64,000 bases of DNA, taken from positions 3,038,001 to 3,102,000 of the forward strand of contig NC_013929.1 in NCBI RefSeq assembly GCF_000091305.1. Reading direction: 5' to 3'. This DNA comes from Streptomyces scabiei 87.22. Its GTDB lineage: Bacteria; Actinomycetota; Actinomycetes; Streptomycetales; Streptomycetaceae. The position numbers were made by a program, and so were the translations under genes. Under the pieces are notes generated by a model. The model saw only the letters and a program-made list of their open reading frames with translations. It was not told where the DNA came from and did no database searches. Positions 26,030-34,356 of the stretch are shown here, one piece after another (the stretch's first letter is position 1; each line of letters starts with the position of its first letter).

Positions 26030-26050
26030 GTTTAGAGCGTCACTCTAAAC
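26030..26050. promoter_or_regulatory. Palindromic operator of the ureAB operon
   Basis: The arms GTTTAGAG and CTCTAAAC form a perfect 8-bp inverted repeat around CGTCA. On the minus strand it contains TAGAGT, which fits a -10 box, and the ureAB ribosome site follows about 25 bp later. The size and symmetry fit a TetR-family site, and a TetR gene ends the operon. Confidence 0.7.
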
Positions 26051-26133
26051 ACGGAACACAGGAAGGGGAAGGGCAGGGAGGTTTTGCCTGAAGAATCAGC
26101 CCTCGACGAAGCCTGACCTGTTCGAGCAGCGCT

Positions 26134-26640
26134 CTATTGACCGTGCGAGATGCCGTACACCGTCGGCGGCTGACGGACCTCCTCGTCCTCGGTGAGCGCG
26201 CCCGAGGTCAGGGCCCCGCCCAGAAGCGCGGTGAGCGAGACCGCCGCGACGGCGAGGAGGGCCCGGCGCCGGGGCCGGAACGGACGCGGACGCGCGGCGC
26301 TCACGCCGCTCACGCCGCTCACGGCCGGGGCCTCTCCCCGGGCCACCTCCCGGACCTCCTCCGGGCCGCACGCGATCCGGCGTCGGGCGTCCGTCCACGC
26401 CTCGGCCTCGGCCCCCCTGAGTCCACAGGCCGCGACGAACGCGGCCACCGGCTCCTCCCGGGGCAGGCGTTCCCGGCCGAGCATGGTCGCCGCCGTGGAG
26501 TGGGGCAGGACGTGGCCCGCTTCGGCGGCCCGGCGCTCCAGCCGTCGGTAGCTCAGACCGGACCAGGCCTTGAGGCGCCTGAGGCCCGCGACGAAGGCGG
26601 CGGGGTCGGTGTCGGGCGGTGTGGGAGGTGCGGTGGTCAT
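26134..26640 (-). CDS. XRE-type helix-turn-helix protein with C-terminal membrane segment
   Basis: A 168-residue protein. Residues about 12-75 form an XRE-like HTH of a form common in Streptomyces (FVAGLRRLKAWSGLSYRRLE, then HSTAATMLGRERLPREEPVA). A basic segment RPRPFRPRRR and one membrane helix (ALLAVAAVSLTALLGGALTS) lead to a short outer tail. Such membrane-bound HTH proteins are abundant in actinobacteria, and their targets are mostly unknown. ATG 26640 is preceded by GAGGGGGAA. Divergent from the serine hydrolase gene at 26773. An AT-rich tail at 26004-26133 separates it from the urease operon promoter. Confidence 0.8.
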   Translation of the reverse strand: MTTAPPTPPDTDPAAFVAGLRRLKAWSGLSYRRLERRAAEAGHVLPHSTAATMLGRERLPREEPVAAFVAACGLRGAEAEAWTDARRRIACGPEEVREVARGEAPAVSGVSGVSAARPRPFRPRRRALLAVAAVSLTALLGGALTSGALTEDEEVRQPPTVYGISHGQ

Positions 26641-26772
26641 CGGATTCCCCCTCGGTGAGCTGGACATACACGGACTCGTACAAGCTCGAACACCTCCACA
26701 GCTTGAGGAGGCGGGAGATCGGCGGTCAACCTCGGTGCGCGTCGCCCCGTGCCGAGACCACCGGGAGGTCAT

Positions 26773-27966
26773 ATGGGTCCGCCCCACCGTTCGCCCCGCC
26801 GCTCGCCCCGCCGTTCGCCCGAGCCCCGTACGAGGGCCAGAAGTGCCGCACTGTTCGCGGCGGCACTGGCACTCGGCGTGCTCGCTCCCCTGCACGCTCC
26901 CCTCCCCGTCGGCGGGCCGGCGGCCCATGCCGGGCCGCCCGGCGGCGACACGTCGATCGCCGGCTTCGTCCGGCGCACACTGCCGCGGGACGGCGGCGGC
27001 ACCGTGCTCGCCGCGCGCGGCGACGAACTGGCGTACTGCGCGGGCTTCGGCACGGCGGACCGCGCGGCCGGCATCGCGGCGAGCTGCCGCACGGTCTACG
27101 ACGTCATGTCGATGACCAAGCAGTTCACGGCGGCGGCGATCCTGAAGCTGGAGGTGATGGGCCGGCTGCGGGTGACCGACCGGATCGGCCGGCACCTGGG
27201 ACCGGTACCGCGGGACAAGCGCGGGATCACGGTCGAGCATCTGCTCACCCACACCTCCGGCCTCGTCGAGGGGCTCGGCGACGACTACGACCCCGTCTCG
27301 CGCGAGGAGCTGGTGCGCGGGGCGCTGGCCTCGAAGCTCCGCTCCGCGCCGGGCGCGGAGTTCCACTACTCCAACACCGGCTACAGCCTGCTCGCCGCGA
27401 TCGTGGAGAAGGCGTCGGGAGAGGGCTACGAGGCGTTCCTGGCCCGGCACCTGTTCGCGCCGGCCGGGATGAGGCGGACCGGGTACGTGCTGCCCCGGTG
27501 GCCGCGGCGGCTCGTCGCGGTGGAGTACGACGACCGGGGGCGCAGCCGGGGCAGGCCCTTCGACCATCCCTGGGCCGCCGACGGGCCGTACTGGAACCTG
27601 CGGGGCAACGGCGGGATGCTCTCGACCGCCGAGGACGTGTTCCGCTGGCACCGCGCGCTGCTGGGCGAGGAGGTCCTGCCGGCGCGGGCCCGGGACAAGC
27701 TGTTCGAGCCGCGTGTCCGGGAGCCCGGCTCGACGAGTTCGTACGGCTACGGCTGGAGCGTGACCGACACCCCGGACGGCCCCTTCGCCTGGCACGACGG
27801 CGGCAACGACTGGTCCCTGGGCCTCCTCGGCCGCTCCCCGGCCGACGGTGTCCTCGTCTTCTGGATCAGCAACCAGGCGTCCCGGGCGGGCGAGTGGAAC
27901 CTGGAGGACGTGGCGCAGGAGCTGACCCTGGGGCTGGTGGAACGGGTGCGAGCGGAGGGGGCGTGA
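26773..27966 (+). CDS. Secreted serine hydrolase, beta-lactamase class C/DD-peptidase fold
   Basis: A 397-residue exported hydrolase of the penicillin-binding-protein-like serine hydrolase family. The N terminus has an Arg-rich start and a hydrophobic core (AALFAAALALGVLAPLHAPL). The nucleophile motif SMTK lies at about 113-116 (YDVMSMTKQFTAAAILKL), the YSN motif at about 198 (FHYSNTGYSLLAAI), and HDGG at about 341 takes the place of KTG. LTHTSGL is the usual family marker. Substrates range from D-peptides to esters and cannot be told from sequence; a classical AmpC role is unlikely. GGGAGG stands four bases before ATG 26773. It ends before a shared terminator with ilvE. Confidence 0.87.
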   Translation: MGPPHRSPRRSPRRSPEPRTRARSAALFAAALALGVLAPLHAPLPVGGPAAHAGPPGGDTSIAGFVRRTLPRDGGGTVLAARGDELAYCAGFGTADRAAGIAASCRTVYDVMSMTKQFTAAAILKLEVMGRLRVTDRIGRHLGPVPRDKRGITVEHLLTHTSGLVEGLGDDYDPVSREELVRGALASKLRSAPGAEFHYSNTGYSLLAAIVEKASGEGYEAFLARHLFAPAGMRRTGYVLPRWPRRLVAVEYDDRGRSRGRPFDHPWAADGPYWNLRGNGGMLSTAEDVFRWHRALLGEEVLPARARDKLFEPRVREPGSTSSYGYGWSVTDTPDGPFAWHDGGNDWSLGLLGRSPADGVLVFWISNQASRAGEWNLEDVAQELTLGLVERVRAEGA

Positions 27967-27998
27967 GGGACCACGCCGCCGAACGGGCGCGAGGAGCG

Positions 27999-28032
27999 GC
28001 GGCCGACCGGGCGGACCGGCCCGGTCGGCCGC
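27999..28032. terminator. Bidirectional terminator between the serine hydrolase gene and ilvE
   Basis: A perfect 14-bp stem (GCGGCCGACCGGGC and its complement) with a six-base loop lies between two convergent genes, seven bases from the ilvE stop. Confidence 0.75.
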
Positions 28033-28039
28033 GGCGTGC

Positions 28040-29128
28040 TCAGCCCAGCTCGTGCATCCAGCCGTGCTTGTCCTCCACCGTGCCGCGCTGGATGTTCAGC
28101 AGCGCCTCACGGAGCTTGAGGGTGACGGGGCCGGGCTCGCCGGCGGACTGCTGCCAGCTGGCGCCGGTGCGCTTGACCGTACCGACGGGGGTGATGACGG
28201 CGGCCGTACCGCAGGCGAAGACCTCGGTGAGGGCACCGCTCTCGGAGTCGGCCTGCCACTGGTCGATGGAGATCCGGCCCTCCTCGGCGGCGTAGCCGAG
28301 GTCGGCGGCGACGGTGAGGAGCGAGTCACGGGTGACTCCCTCCAGGATCGACCCGGTGAGGGTGGGCGTGACGATGCGGTCGCCGTACACGAAGTACAGG
28401 TTCATGCCGCCCAGCTCCTCGACCCACGTGCGTTCGACCGCGTCGAGGTAGCAGACCTGGGCGCAGCCCTCGGCGGCGGCCTCGGCCTGGGCGAGCAGGG
28501 AGGCGGCGTAGTTGCCGCCGGTCTTGGCGTCGCCCATGCCGCCGGGGACGGCGCGGACGTGGTCCTCGGAGACCCAGATGGAGACGGGCCGCACACCTCC
28601 GGGGAAGTAGGCGCCGGCCGGGGAGGCGATGACCAGGAAGAGGTACTCGTTGGCGGGCTTGACGCCCAGGCCGACCTCGGTGGCGATCATGAAGGGGCGC
28701 AGGTAGAGGGACTCCTCGCCGCCGTGGGCCGGGACCCACGCCTGGTCCTGGCGCACCAGTGCGTCACAGGCCTCGATGAACGTCTCGACCGGCAGTTCCG
28801 GCATGCCGAGCCGCCGGGCGGAGGAGCGGAAGCGCTGGGCGTTCTTCTCGGGCCGGAAGGTGGCGACGGATCCGTCCGGCTGCCGGTAGGCCTTCAGACC
28901 CTCGAAGATCTCCTGCGCGTAGTGCAGGACCATGGTGGCCGGGTCGAGGGAGAGCGGCGCGTACGGAACGAGCTGGCCGTCGTGCCAGCCGCGGCCCTCC
29001 GTCCACTTGATGACGACCATGTGGTCGGTGAAGTGGCGGCCGAAGCCGGGGTCGGCCAGGATCGCCTCGCGCTGCGCGTCGGAGAGTGGCGAGGCCGAGG
29101 GCTTGAGCTCGATCGTGGGCGTCGTCAT
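28040..29128 (-). CDS. ilvE: Branched-chain amino acid aminotransferase
   Basis: A 362-residue fold-type IV PLP aminotransferase that makes Leu, Ile and Val from their keto acids. Seen: [32 protein letters not shown], the PLP-binding Lys in [16 protein letters not shown] (about 201), the conserved [11 protein letters not shown], and [13 protein letters not shown] near the C terminus. ATG 29128 matches the family start [11 protein letters not shown] and has GAAGGAC upstream; the frame stays open to ATG 29212. A 31-codon out-of-frame upstream ORF ends in TGA overlapping this ATG, suggesting translational coupling. It lies downstream of leuB on the same strand but after a terminator, so it has its own promoter. 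Confidence 0.95.
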   Translation of the reverse strand: MTTPTIELKPSASPLSDAQREAILADPGFGRHFTDHMVVIKWTEGRGWHDGQLVPYAPLSLDPATMVLHYAQEIFEGLKAYRQPDGSVATFRPEKNAQRFRSSARRLGMPELPVETFIEACDALVRQDQAWVPAHGGEESLYLRPFMIATEVGLGVKPANEYLFLVIASPAGAYFPGGVRPVSIWVSEDHVRAVPGGMGDAKTGGNYAASLLAQAEAAAEGCAQVCYLDAVERTWVEELGGMNLYFVYGDRIVTPTLTGSILEGVTRDSLLTVAADLGYAAEEGRISIDQWQADSESGALTEVFACGTAAVITPVGTVKRTGASWQQSAGEPGPVTLKLREALLNIQRGTVEDKHGWMHELG

Positions 29129-29220
29129 GAGTGGTTGTCCTTCACCGGTTGTGTGTGACGGGCCGCGCTCACGTCCGCACTGCCGACGGCGACTGCTTGG
29201 ACGTCCGAGCATTGCCTCAT
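29125..29220 (-). CDS. Upstream ORF of ilvE (31 aa, possible leader)
   Basis: ATG 29220 opens a 31-codon frame beginning [19 protein letters not shown] and ending KDNHS; its TGA overlaps the ilvE ATG (ATGA). It starts about a dozen bases after a credible -10 box (GATAAT, 29239-29244). Four valine codons cluster early. It could be a coupling or regulatory leader for ilvE. There is no terminator between it and ilvE, so transcription attenuation is unlikely. It may also be chance. Confidence 0.35.
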   Translation of the reverse strand: MRQCSDVQAVAVGSADVSAARHTQPVKDNHS

Positions 29221-29238
29221 TCGGCGGCTCCGCGTTCG

Positions 29239-29268
29239 ATTATCGCAAGCGGAGTCGGCGGAAGAAAA
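29239..29268 (-). promoter_or_regulatory. Probable ilvE promoter
   Basis: GATAAT (29244-29239 on the minus strand) is a near-consensus -10 element, unusual in this GC-rich context. A weak TTTTCT-like -35 lies about 18 bases upstream. The predicted start of transcription is about 100 bp before the ilvE ATG. Confidence 0.5.
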
Positions 29269-29330
29269 CGGCGTGAATGCGACCCAGGGTTGATGGTGAC
29301 ACCCGGCGGGACCTTGGGGAAGCCATACGG

Positions 29331-29363
29331 AAGCCGCCGGGTGCTGGTGCGACCCGGCGGCTT
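29331..29363 (-). terminator. leuB terminator
   Basis: AAGCCGCCGGGT (29331-29342) and ACCCGGCGGCTT (29352-29363) form a perfect 12-bp stem with a nine-base loop, 24 bp past the leuB stop. Confidence 0.8.
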
Positions 29364-29386
29364 CGAAAGATTTCGAGTGGCGCGGG

Positions 29387-30430
29387 TCAGCCGGCTACTC
29401 GTACGGCGAGGGCGTCGCCGATCTCGTCCGTCGAACGGGCGGGCTTGCCGACGCGCTCCGCGAGGTCGGCGGAGACGGCCTCCTCGATCCGCGCGGCCTC
29501 GGCCTCGTGGCCGAGGTGGCGCAGGAGCAGGGCGACGGACAGGACCGTGGCGGAGGGGTCGGCCTTGCCCTGGCCGGCGATGTCCGGGGCCGAGCCGTGC
29601 ACGGGCTCGAACATGGACGGGAACTCGCCCGAGGGGTTGATGTTGCCGGAGGCCGCGACGCCGATGCCGCCGGAGACGGCCGCGGCGAGGTCGGTGATGA
29701 TGTCGCCGAAGAGGTTGTCGGTGACGATCACGTCGAAGCGGGCGGGGTCGGTGACGAGGTAGATCGTCGCCGCGTCCACGTGGATGTAGTCGGTGGTGAC
29801 CTCGGGGAACTCCTCGGCCACCTTGGTGAAGATGTTCGTCCACAGATGACCGGCGAAGGTCAGCACGTTGTTCTTGTGGACGAGGGTGAGCTTCTTGCGC
29901 GGGCGGGCCTGGGCGCGGGCGAAGGCGTCTCGGACCACGCGCTCGACACCGAAGGCCGTGTTCACGGAGACCTCGGTGGCGACCTCGTGCTCGGTGCCCT
30001 TGCGGATCGTGCCGCCGTTGCCGGTGTACGGGCCCTCGGTGCCCTCGCGGACCACGACGAAGTCGATCTCGGGCTGGCCGGCCAGCGGGGTGGCGACACC
30101 CGGGAGCAGCTTCGAGGGACGCAGGTTCACATGGTGGTCGAAGGCGAAGCGGAGCTTGAGCAGGAAGCCGCGCTCCAGGACCCCGGAGGGGACGCTCGGG
30201 TCGCCGATCGCGCCCAGCAGGATCGCGTCGTGCTGCTTCAGCGCGTCGAGGTCGGCCTCGGTGAGGGTCTCACCGGTGGCGTGATAGCGCTGGGCGCCGA
30301 AGTCGTACTCCTTGGTCTCCAGCTTCACGTCCTGCGGAAGGACGGCGGAGAGGACCTTGAGCCCCTGGGCCACGACTTCCCTGCCGATGCCGTCACCGGG
30401 GATCACTGCGAGATTGAGGCTGCGAGACAT
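29387..30430 (-). CDS. leuB: 3-isopropylmalate dehydrogenase
   Basis: A 347-residue isocitrate/isopropylmalate dehydrogenase family enzyme that oxidatively decarboxylates 3-isopropylmalate in leucine synthesis, and by analogy methylmalate in the citramalate route. Seen: [15 protein letters not shown] at the start, [37 protein letters not shown], the metal-site Asp residues in [20 protein letters not shown] (about 220-240), and the NAD-binding stretch [20 protein letters not shown]. The length fits the short actinobacterial form. ATG 30430 has AAGGAG about a dozen bases upstream. The gene is divergent from the metallophosphoesterase gene. Confidence 0.95.
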   Translation of the reverse strand: MSRSLNLAVIPGDGIGREVVAQGLKVLSAVLPQDVKLETKEYDFGAQRYHATGETLTEADLDALKQHDAILLGAIGDPSVPSGVLERGFLLKLRFAFDHHVNLRPSKLLPGVATPLAGQPEIDFVVVREGTEGPYTGNGGTIRKGTEHEVATEVSVNTAFGVERVVRDAFARAQARPRKKLTLVHKNNVLTFAGHLWTNIFTKVAEEFPEVTTDYIHVDAATIYLVTDPARFDVIVTDNLFGDIITDLAAAVSGGIGVAASGNINPSGEFPSMFEPVHGSAPDIAGQGKADPSATVLSVALLLRHLGHEAEAARIEEAVSADLAERVGKPARSTDEIGDALAVRVAG

Positions 30431-30572
30431 GACGGCACCGTACTCCTTGTCCCAGGGGATGACATGGGGTGTCCGCGATACGGACGAGGGGCACGGTGGC
30501 GCTGCTCACACGTCACCACGCGTTCACCCGTATGCGGGGCGGGCGTTGGGATTCGCTGGGAACTTCGTTCTC

Positions 30573-32147
30573 ATGGATATACCCGACTTCGGCATCCCGC
30601 CGCAGCTCGCGCGCCGCATGAGCATGGCCGAGCAGCACGAGTACCTGCGTACGAAGCTGACGCGGCGCCGCACGCTGGTCACGGCGGGCTCGCTGGCGGC
30701 GGGCGGACTGCTCACCGGCTGCGGCGGCTCCGGTTCGCCGGAGTCGACGCCCTCGACGACCTCCGCCGCCTCGCCCGCCACCTCCCGGGCACCGGGCTCG
30801 GCCGTCGTCCCCTTCGGCCGACATCTGGCCTTCGGCGGCGACCCCCGGACGCAGATGCGGATCTCCTGGCAGGTGCCGCTCGCGGTGCGCAAGCCGTACG
30901 TGCGGGTGGGCCTGCGGCCCGAGGAGCTGAGCCGGAAGATCGACGCCGAGGTCCGCGACCTGCACACACCGGGGGTGGAGGGCGTCCGCCTGGAGCTGGA
31001 GCAGTACTACCTGCACGCGGCCCTGGACGGCCTGCGCCCCGGCACGACGTACTACTACGGCGTCGGTCACGAGGGCTTCGACCCGGCGGCCCCGGCCCAC
31101 CGCTCGACGATCGGCACCTTCCGCACGGCTCCCGCCACGCCGGAAAAATTCGTGTTCACCGCGTTCGGCGACCAGGGCGTCGGCAAGGCGGCGGCCGCCA
31201 ACGACCACCTGATCGTCCGCCAGAAGCCCGCCTTCCACCTGCACGCCGGAGACATCTGCTACGCGGACGGCAACGGCAAGGGGGTGGAGTCGGACGGCTA
31301 CGACCCCGGGTTCTGGGACCTGTTCCTCAAGCAGAACGAGCAGGTGGCCCGGTCCGTGCCGTGGATGGTGACGACCGGCAACCACGACATGGAGGCCTGG
31401 TACTCACCGGACGGCTACGGCGGCCAGCTCGCCCGCTGGTCCCTCCCGGACACCGGCTTCGATCCCCGTTCGGCGCCGGGGGTGTACGCGTTCACCTACG
31501 GCAACGTCGGCTTCGTGGCGCTGGACGCGAACGACGTCTCGTACGAGATCCCGGCCAACCTCGGCCACTCCGGCGGCCGGCAGACCGCGTGGCTGGACCG
31601 GAAGCTCGGGGAGCTGCGGGCGGCGAAGGGCGTCGACTTCATCGTCGTCTTCTTCCACCACTGCGCCTACTCCACGTCCTCGCACGCCTCCGACGGAGGC
31701 GTCCGGAGGAGCTGGCTGCCGCTGTTCGCGAAGCACCAGGTGGACCTGGTGATCAACGGCCACAACCACGTCTACGAGCGGACCGACGCCGTCAAGGGCG
31801 GAGCGGTCGGCAGGGAGGTGCCGATCGGGGCGACGACCGACCCGACCCGGGACGGCATCGTGTACGTCACGGCGGGCGGGGGCGGGCGGGATCTGTACGG
31901 CTTCCCGTCCGGTGTGAAGGAGAGCTACGAGGGGCACGTCACCCGCCACGACGCCGTCGAGACCTTCGAGTGGACGAAGTCCCGCCGGTCGAAGGCGGAG
32001 ACGGTGGAGTGGTCACGGGTGCGCTACCGGGGCTTCTCCCTGCTCTCGGTGGAGGCCGAGAGCGGTTCGCGGCCGGCCCTGAAGGTGTCGGCGCTGGCCC
32101 AGGACGGCGAGCGGATCGACCACTTCGAGGTGCGGCGCGGCGCGTGA
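30573..32147 (+). CDS. Tat-exported purple-acid-phosphatase-like metallophosphoesterase (lipoprotein)
   Basis: A 524-residue enzyme. Twin-arginine signal (LTRRRTLVTAGSLAAGGLLT followed by Gly and lipobox Cys50) after a 30-residue N-terminal extension. A fibronectin-like N-terminal domain of purple acid phosphatases (PRTQMRISWQVPLAVRKPYV, LRPGTTYYYGVGHE) precedes the metallophosphoesterase core. Metal motifs in order: AFGDQG, HAGDICYADG, TTGNHDMEAW, FFHHCAYS and NGHNHVYERTD. The Tyr of GDICYAD is the position that binds Fe(III) in purple acid phosphatases. It should act outside the membrane to release phosphate from esters. There is no PHO-box search possible by eye; the upstream 142 bp are shared with leuB. 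Confidence 0.9.
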   Translation: MDIPDFGIPPQLARRMSMAEQHEYLRTKLTRRRTLVTAGSLAAGGLLTGCGGSGSPESTPSTTSAASPATSRAPGSAVVPFGRHLAFGGDPRTQMRISWQVPLAVRKPYVRVGLRPEELSRKIDAEVRDLHTPGVEGVRLELEQYYLHAALDGLRPGTTYYYGVGHEGFDPAAPAHRSTIGTFRTAPATPEKFVFTAFGDQGVGKAAAANDHLIVRQKPAFHLHAGDICYADGNGKGVESDGYDPGFWDLFLKQNEQVARSVPWMVTTGNHDMEAWYSPDGYGGQLARWSLPDTGFDPRSAPGVYAFTYGNVGFVALDANDVSYEIPANLGHSGGRQTAWLDRKLGELRAAKGVDFIVVFFHHCAYSTSSHASDGGVRRSWLPLFAKHQVDLVINGHNHVYERTDAVKGGAVGREVPIGATTDPTRDGIVYVTAGGGGRDLYGFPSGVKESYEGHVTRHDAVETFEWTKSRRSKAETVEWSRVRYRGFSLLSVEAESGSRPALKVSALAQDGERIDHFEVRRGA

Positions 32148-32162
32148 GCCGTCCCGCTCACG

Positions 32163-32191
32163 GCCGCACCGCACCCCGACACGGGTGCGGC
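32163..32191. terminator. Terminator after the phosphoesterase gene
   Basis: GCCGCACC (32163-32170) and GGTGCGGC (32184-32191) form an 8-bp stem; the small convergent gene ends at 32210, so it may serve both. Confidence 0.5.
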
Positions 32192-32209
32192 TCCCGGCCG
32201 GGAGGGGGC

Positions 32210-32341
32210 TCAGTGCCCCGTCGAACCGCCGTTGTCCCGGCGGTCGAGGGCGCGCTGGAGGGCGGCGGCGGCGTTCTTGCGGTCGGACTCGGTGGTCCGG
32301 GAAACGTGGCGGACTCGGCGGCGGACGGTCGTCTCGGCCAT
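32210..32341 (-). CDS. Conserved-looking 43-residue protein
   Basis: ATG 32341 opens a 43-codon frame: starts MAETTVRRRVRHVSRTTESD, continues RKNAAAALQRALDRRDNGGS and ends TGH. GAAGGAG lies nine bases before the start, spacing typical of a real gene, and third positions are GC-rich. The protein is basic with an Ala-rich helix; no family is recognised. It is an isolated gene, convergent to the phosphoesterase. A longer overlapping frame in another phase (32158-32463) was rejected. Confidence 0.65.
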   Translation of the reverse strand: MAETTVRRRVRHVSRTTESDRKNAAAALQRALDRRDNGGSTGH

Positions 32342-32609
32342 GGGGAATCGACTCCTTCGAGGCAATCCGGAGTTCGGAAACGGGCGGTGTACGAGACGCC
32401 GGAAGGGGCGGGGAGCGGGGCCGCAGGGGTTGCCTGCCTAGGGCTCCGGCTCACGACCGCCATTCGCTGGATCGAGCGAGACGTTCGGCTCCTACAAAGC
32501 TAGGTGAGGTAGGCGCATCTGTCTCCACAGTTAGTCGGACTTCCTACTATCTGAGACGGTGGATTGGGTCACACGCGGTTGACCTGGCCTTTTCACTTCC
32601 GTCACATGG
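32342..32609. other. Gene-free stretch upstream of the 43-residue gene
   Basis: About 270 bp hold no supported gene. The part at 32490-32600 is AT-richer than its surroundings and probably contains the promoter of the small gene (TTGACC on the plus strand near 32580 and AT-rich words near 32500), but no confident -35/-10 pair is seen. Confidence 0.4.
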
Positions 32610-32648
32610 CGACGCCCCCGGTCCCGGGTGACGGGATCGGGGGCGTCG
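32610..32648 (-). terminator. Terminator of the putB-pruA transcript
   Basis: CGACGCCCCCG (32610-32620) pairs perfectly with CGGGGGCGTCG (32638-32648), with an inner GTCCC/GGGAT extension, 25 bp past the pruA stop. Confidence 0.8.
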
Positions 32649-32673
32649 GACGGCGCCGGGCCGGGCGTACGGG

Positions 32674-34305
32674 TCAGCCCATGTGCGGGTAGGTGTAGTC
32701 GGTCGGCGGGACCAGGGTCTCCTTGATGGCGCGGGTCAGGGTCCAGCGCATCAGGTTCTGCGGGGCCCCGGCCTTGTCGTTGGTCCCCGAGGCGCGGCCG
32801 CCGCCGAAGGGCTGCTGGCCGACGACGGCGCCGGTGGACTTGTCGTTGATGTAGAAGTTGCCGGCCGCGTAGCGCAGCTTCTCCATCGTGTACGCGGCGG
32901 CCGCGCGGTCGCCCGAGATCACCGAACCCGTCAGGGCGTAGGCGGACACCGACTCCATCTGGGTCAGCATCTCCTCGTACCGGTCGTCCTCGTACACGTG
33001 CACGGCGAGGAAGGGGCCGAAGTACTCAGTGGTGAAGACCTCGTTGGCGGGGTCGGTGCACTCGACGACGGTCGGGCGCACGAAGTAGCCGACCGAGTCG
33101 TCGTAGGTGCCGCCGGCGACGATCGTGCAGGCCGGGTCGGCCTGGGCGCGGTCGATGGCGGCCTTGTTCTTGGCGAAGGAGCGTTCGTCGATGACGGCGC
33201 CGATGAAGTGGGACAGGTCGGTGACGTCGCCCATGGTCAGGGAGTCGACCTCGGCGGCGAACTCCTCCTTGAAGCCGGAGTTCCAGATCGACGCCGGGAT
33301 GTACGCCCGCGAGGTCGCGCTGCACTTCTGGCCCTGGTACTCGAAGGCGCCCCGGGTGAGGGCGGTCTTCAGGATCGCGCGGTCGGCGGACGGGTGGGCG
33401 ACCACGAAGTCCTTGCCGCCGGTCTCGCCGACCAGCCGCGGGTACGAGCGGTACTTCTCGATGTTCGCGCCGACCGTCTTCCACAGGTACTGGAAGGTCT
33501 TCGTCGAGCCGGTGAAGTGGATGCCGGCCAGGTCGCGGTGCTCCAGCGCGACCTCGGACACCTCGATGCCGTCGCCGGTCACAAGGTTGATGACGCCCTT
33601 GGGCAGGCCCGCCTCCTCCAGCAGCCGCATGAGCAGCACGGCGGCGTGGGTCTGCGTGGGGCTCGGCTTCCAGACCACCACGTTGCCCATGAGGGCCGGG
33701 GCGGTCGGCAGGTTGCCCGCGATGGCGGTGAAGTTGAAGGGGGTGATCGCGTAGACGAAGCCTTCGAGCGGGCGGTGGTCGAGCCGGTTCCAGACGCCCG
33801 GGGAGTTGGCCGGGGGCTGCTCGGCGAGCAGGTCACGGGCGTACTTGACGTTGAAGCGCCAGAAGTCGACCAGCTCGCAGGGGCAGTCGATCTCGGCCTG
33901 CTGGGCGGTCTTCGACTGGCCGAGCATGGTGGAGGCGGCCAGCGTCTCGCGCCAGGGGCCGGCGAGCAGCTCGGCGGCGCGCAGGATGATCGCGGCGCGG
34001 TCGTCGAAGGACATCGCGCGCCAGGCGGGCGCGGCGGCGAGGGCGGCGTCGATCGCGTCCTGGGCGTCCTGCCGGGTCGCGTTGGCATAGGTGCCGAGGC
34101 GGGCCTTGTGGTGGTGCGGCTGGACGACGTCGAAGCGGTCGCCGCCGCCCATCCGCTTCTCCCCGCCGATGGTCATCGGCAGGTCGACCGGGTTCTCGGC
34201 CAGCTCCTTCAGCCTGACCTCCAGCCGGGCCCGTTCGGGTGAGCCGGGGGCATAGCCGTGCACCGGCTCGTTGACGGGGGCGGGGACCTGGGTCACAGCG
34301 TCCAT
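32674..34305 (-). CDS. pruA: 1-pyrroline-5-carboxylate dehydrogenase
   Basis: A 543-residue aldehyde dehydrogenase of the P5CDH type, which oxidises glutamate semialdehyde to glutamate with NAD. Seen: MGGGDRFDVVQPHHHKARLG near the start, FNFTAIAGNLPTAPALMGN, KPSPTQTHAAVLLMRLLEEA, GSTKTFQYLWKTV, the catalytic Glu in LVGETGGKDFVV, and the catalytic Cys in EYQGQKCSATSRAY. PFGGGRASGTNDKAG near the end is diagnostic for the class. It lies 51 bp downstream of the proline dehydrogenase gene and forms the two-step proline degradation operon. Confidence 0.95.
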   Translation of the reverse strand: MDAVTQVPAPVNEPVHGYAPGSPERARLEVRLKELAENPVDLPMTIGGEKRMGGGDRFDVVQPHHHKARLGTYANATRQDAQDAIDAALAAAPAWRAMSFDDRAAIILRAAELLAGPWRETLAASTMLGQSKTAQQAEIDCPCELVDFWRFNVKYARDLLAEQPPANSPGVWNRLDHRPLEGFVYAITPFNFTAIAGNLPTAPALMGNVVVWKPSPTQTHAAVLLMRLLEEAGLPKGVINLVTGDGIEVSEVALEHRDLAGIHFTGSTKTFQYLWKTVGANIEKYRSYPRLVGETGGKDFVVAHPSADRAILKTALTRGAFEYQGQKCSATSRAYIPASIWNSGFKEEFAAEVDSLTMGDVTDLSHFIGAVIDERSFAKNKAAIDRAQADPACTIVAGGTYDDSVGYFVRPTVVECTDPANEVFTTEYFGPFLAVHVYEDDRYEEMLTQMESVSAYALTGSVISGDRAAAAYTMEKLRYAAGNFYINDKSTGAVVGQQPFGGGRASGTNDKAGAPQNLMRWTLTRAIKETLVPPTDYTYPHMG

Positions 34306-34356
34306 GGGTTCCGTAACTCCTTAACTGAGCGGTGTGTGGCGAGCCGTCGTGCCGGC

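Noticed and set aside
22360..26091. 1243-codon plus-strand frame over the urease operon
   Set aside because: Antisense shadow covering several real minus-strand genes and an operator.
32158..32463. 101-codon minus-strand frame near the 43-residue gene
   Set aside because: Pro/Ser/Arg-rich without a ribosome site; the overlapping 43-residue frame has a proper start context.
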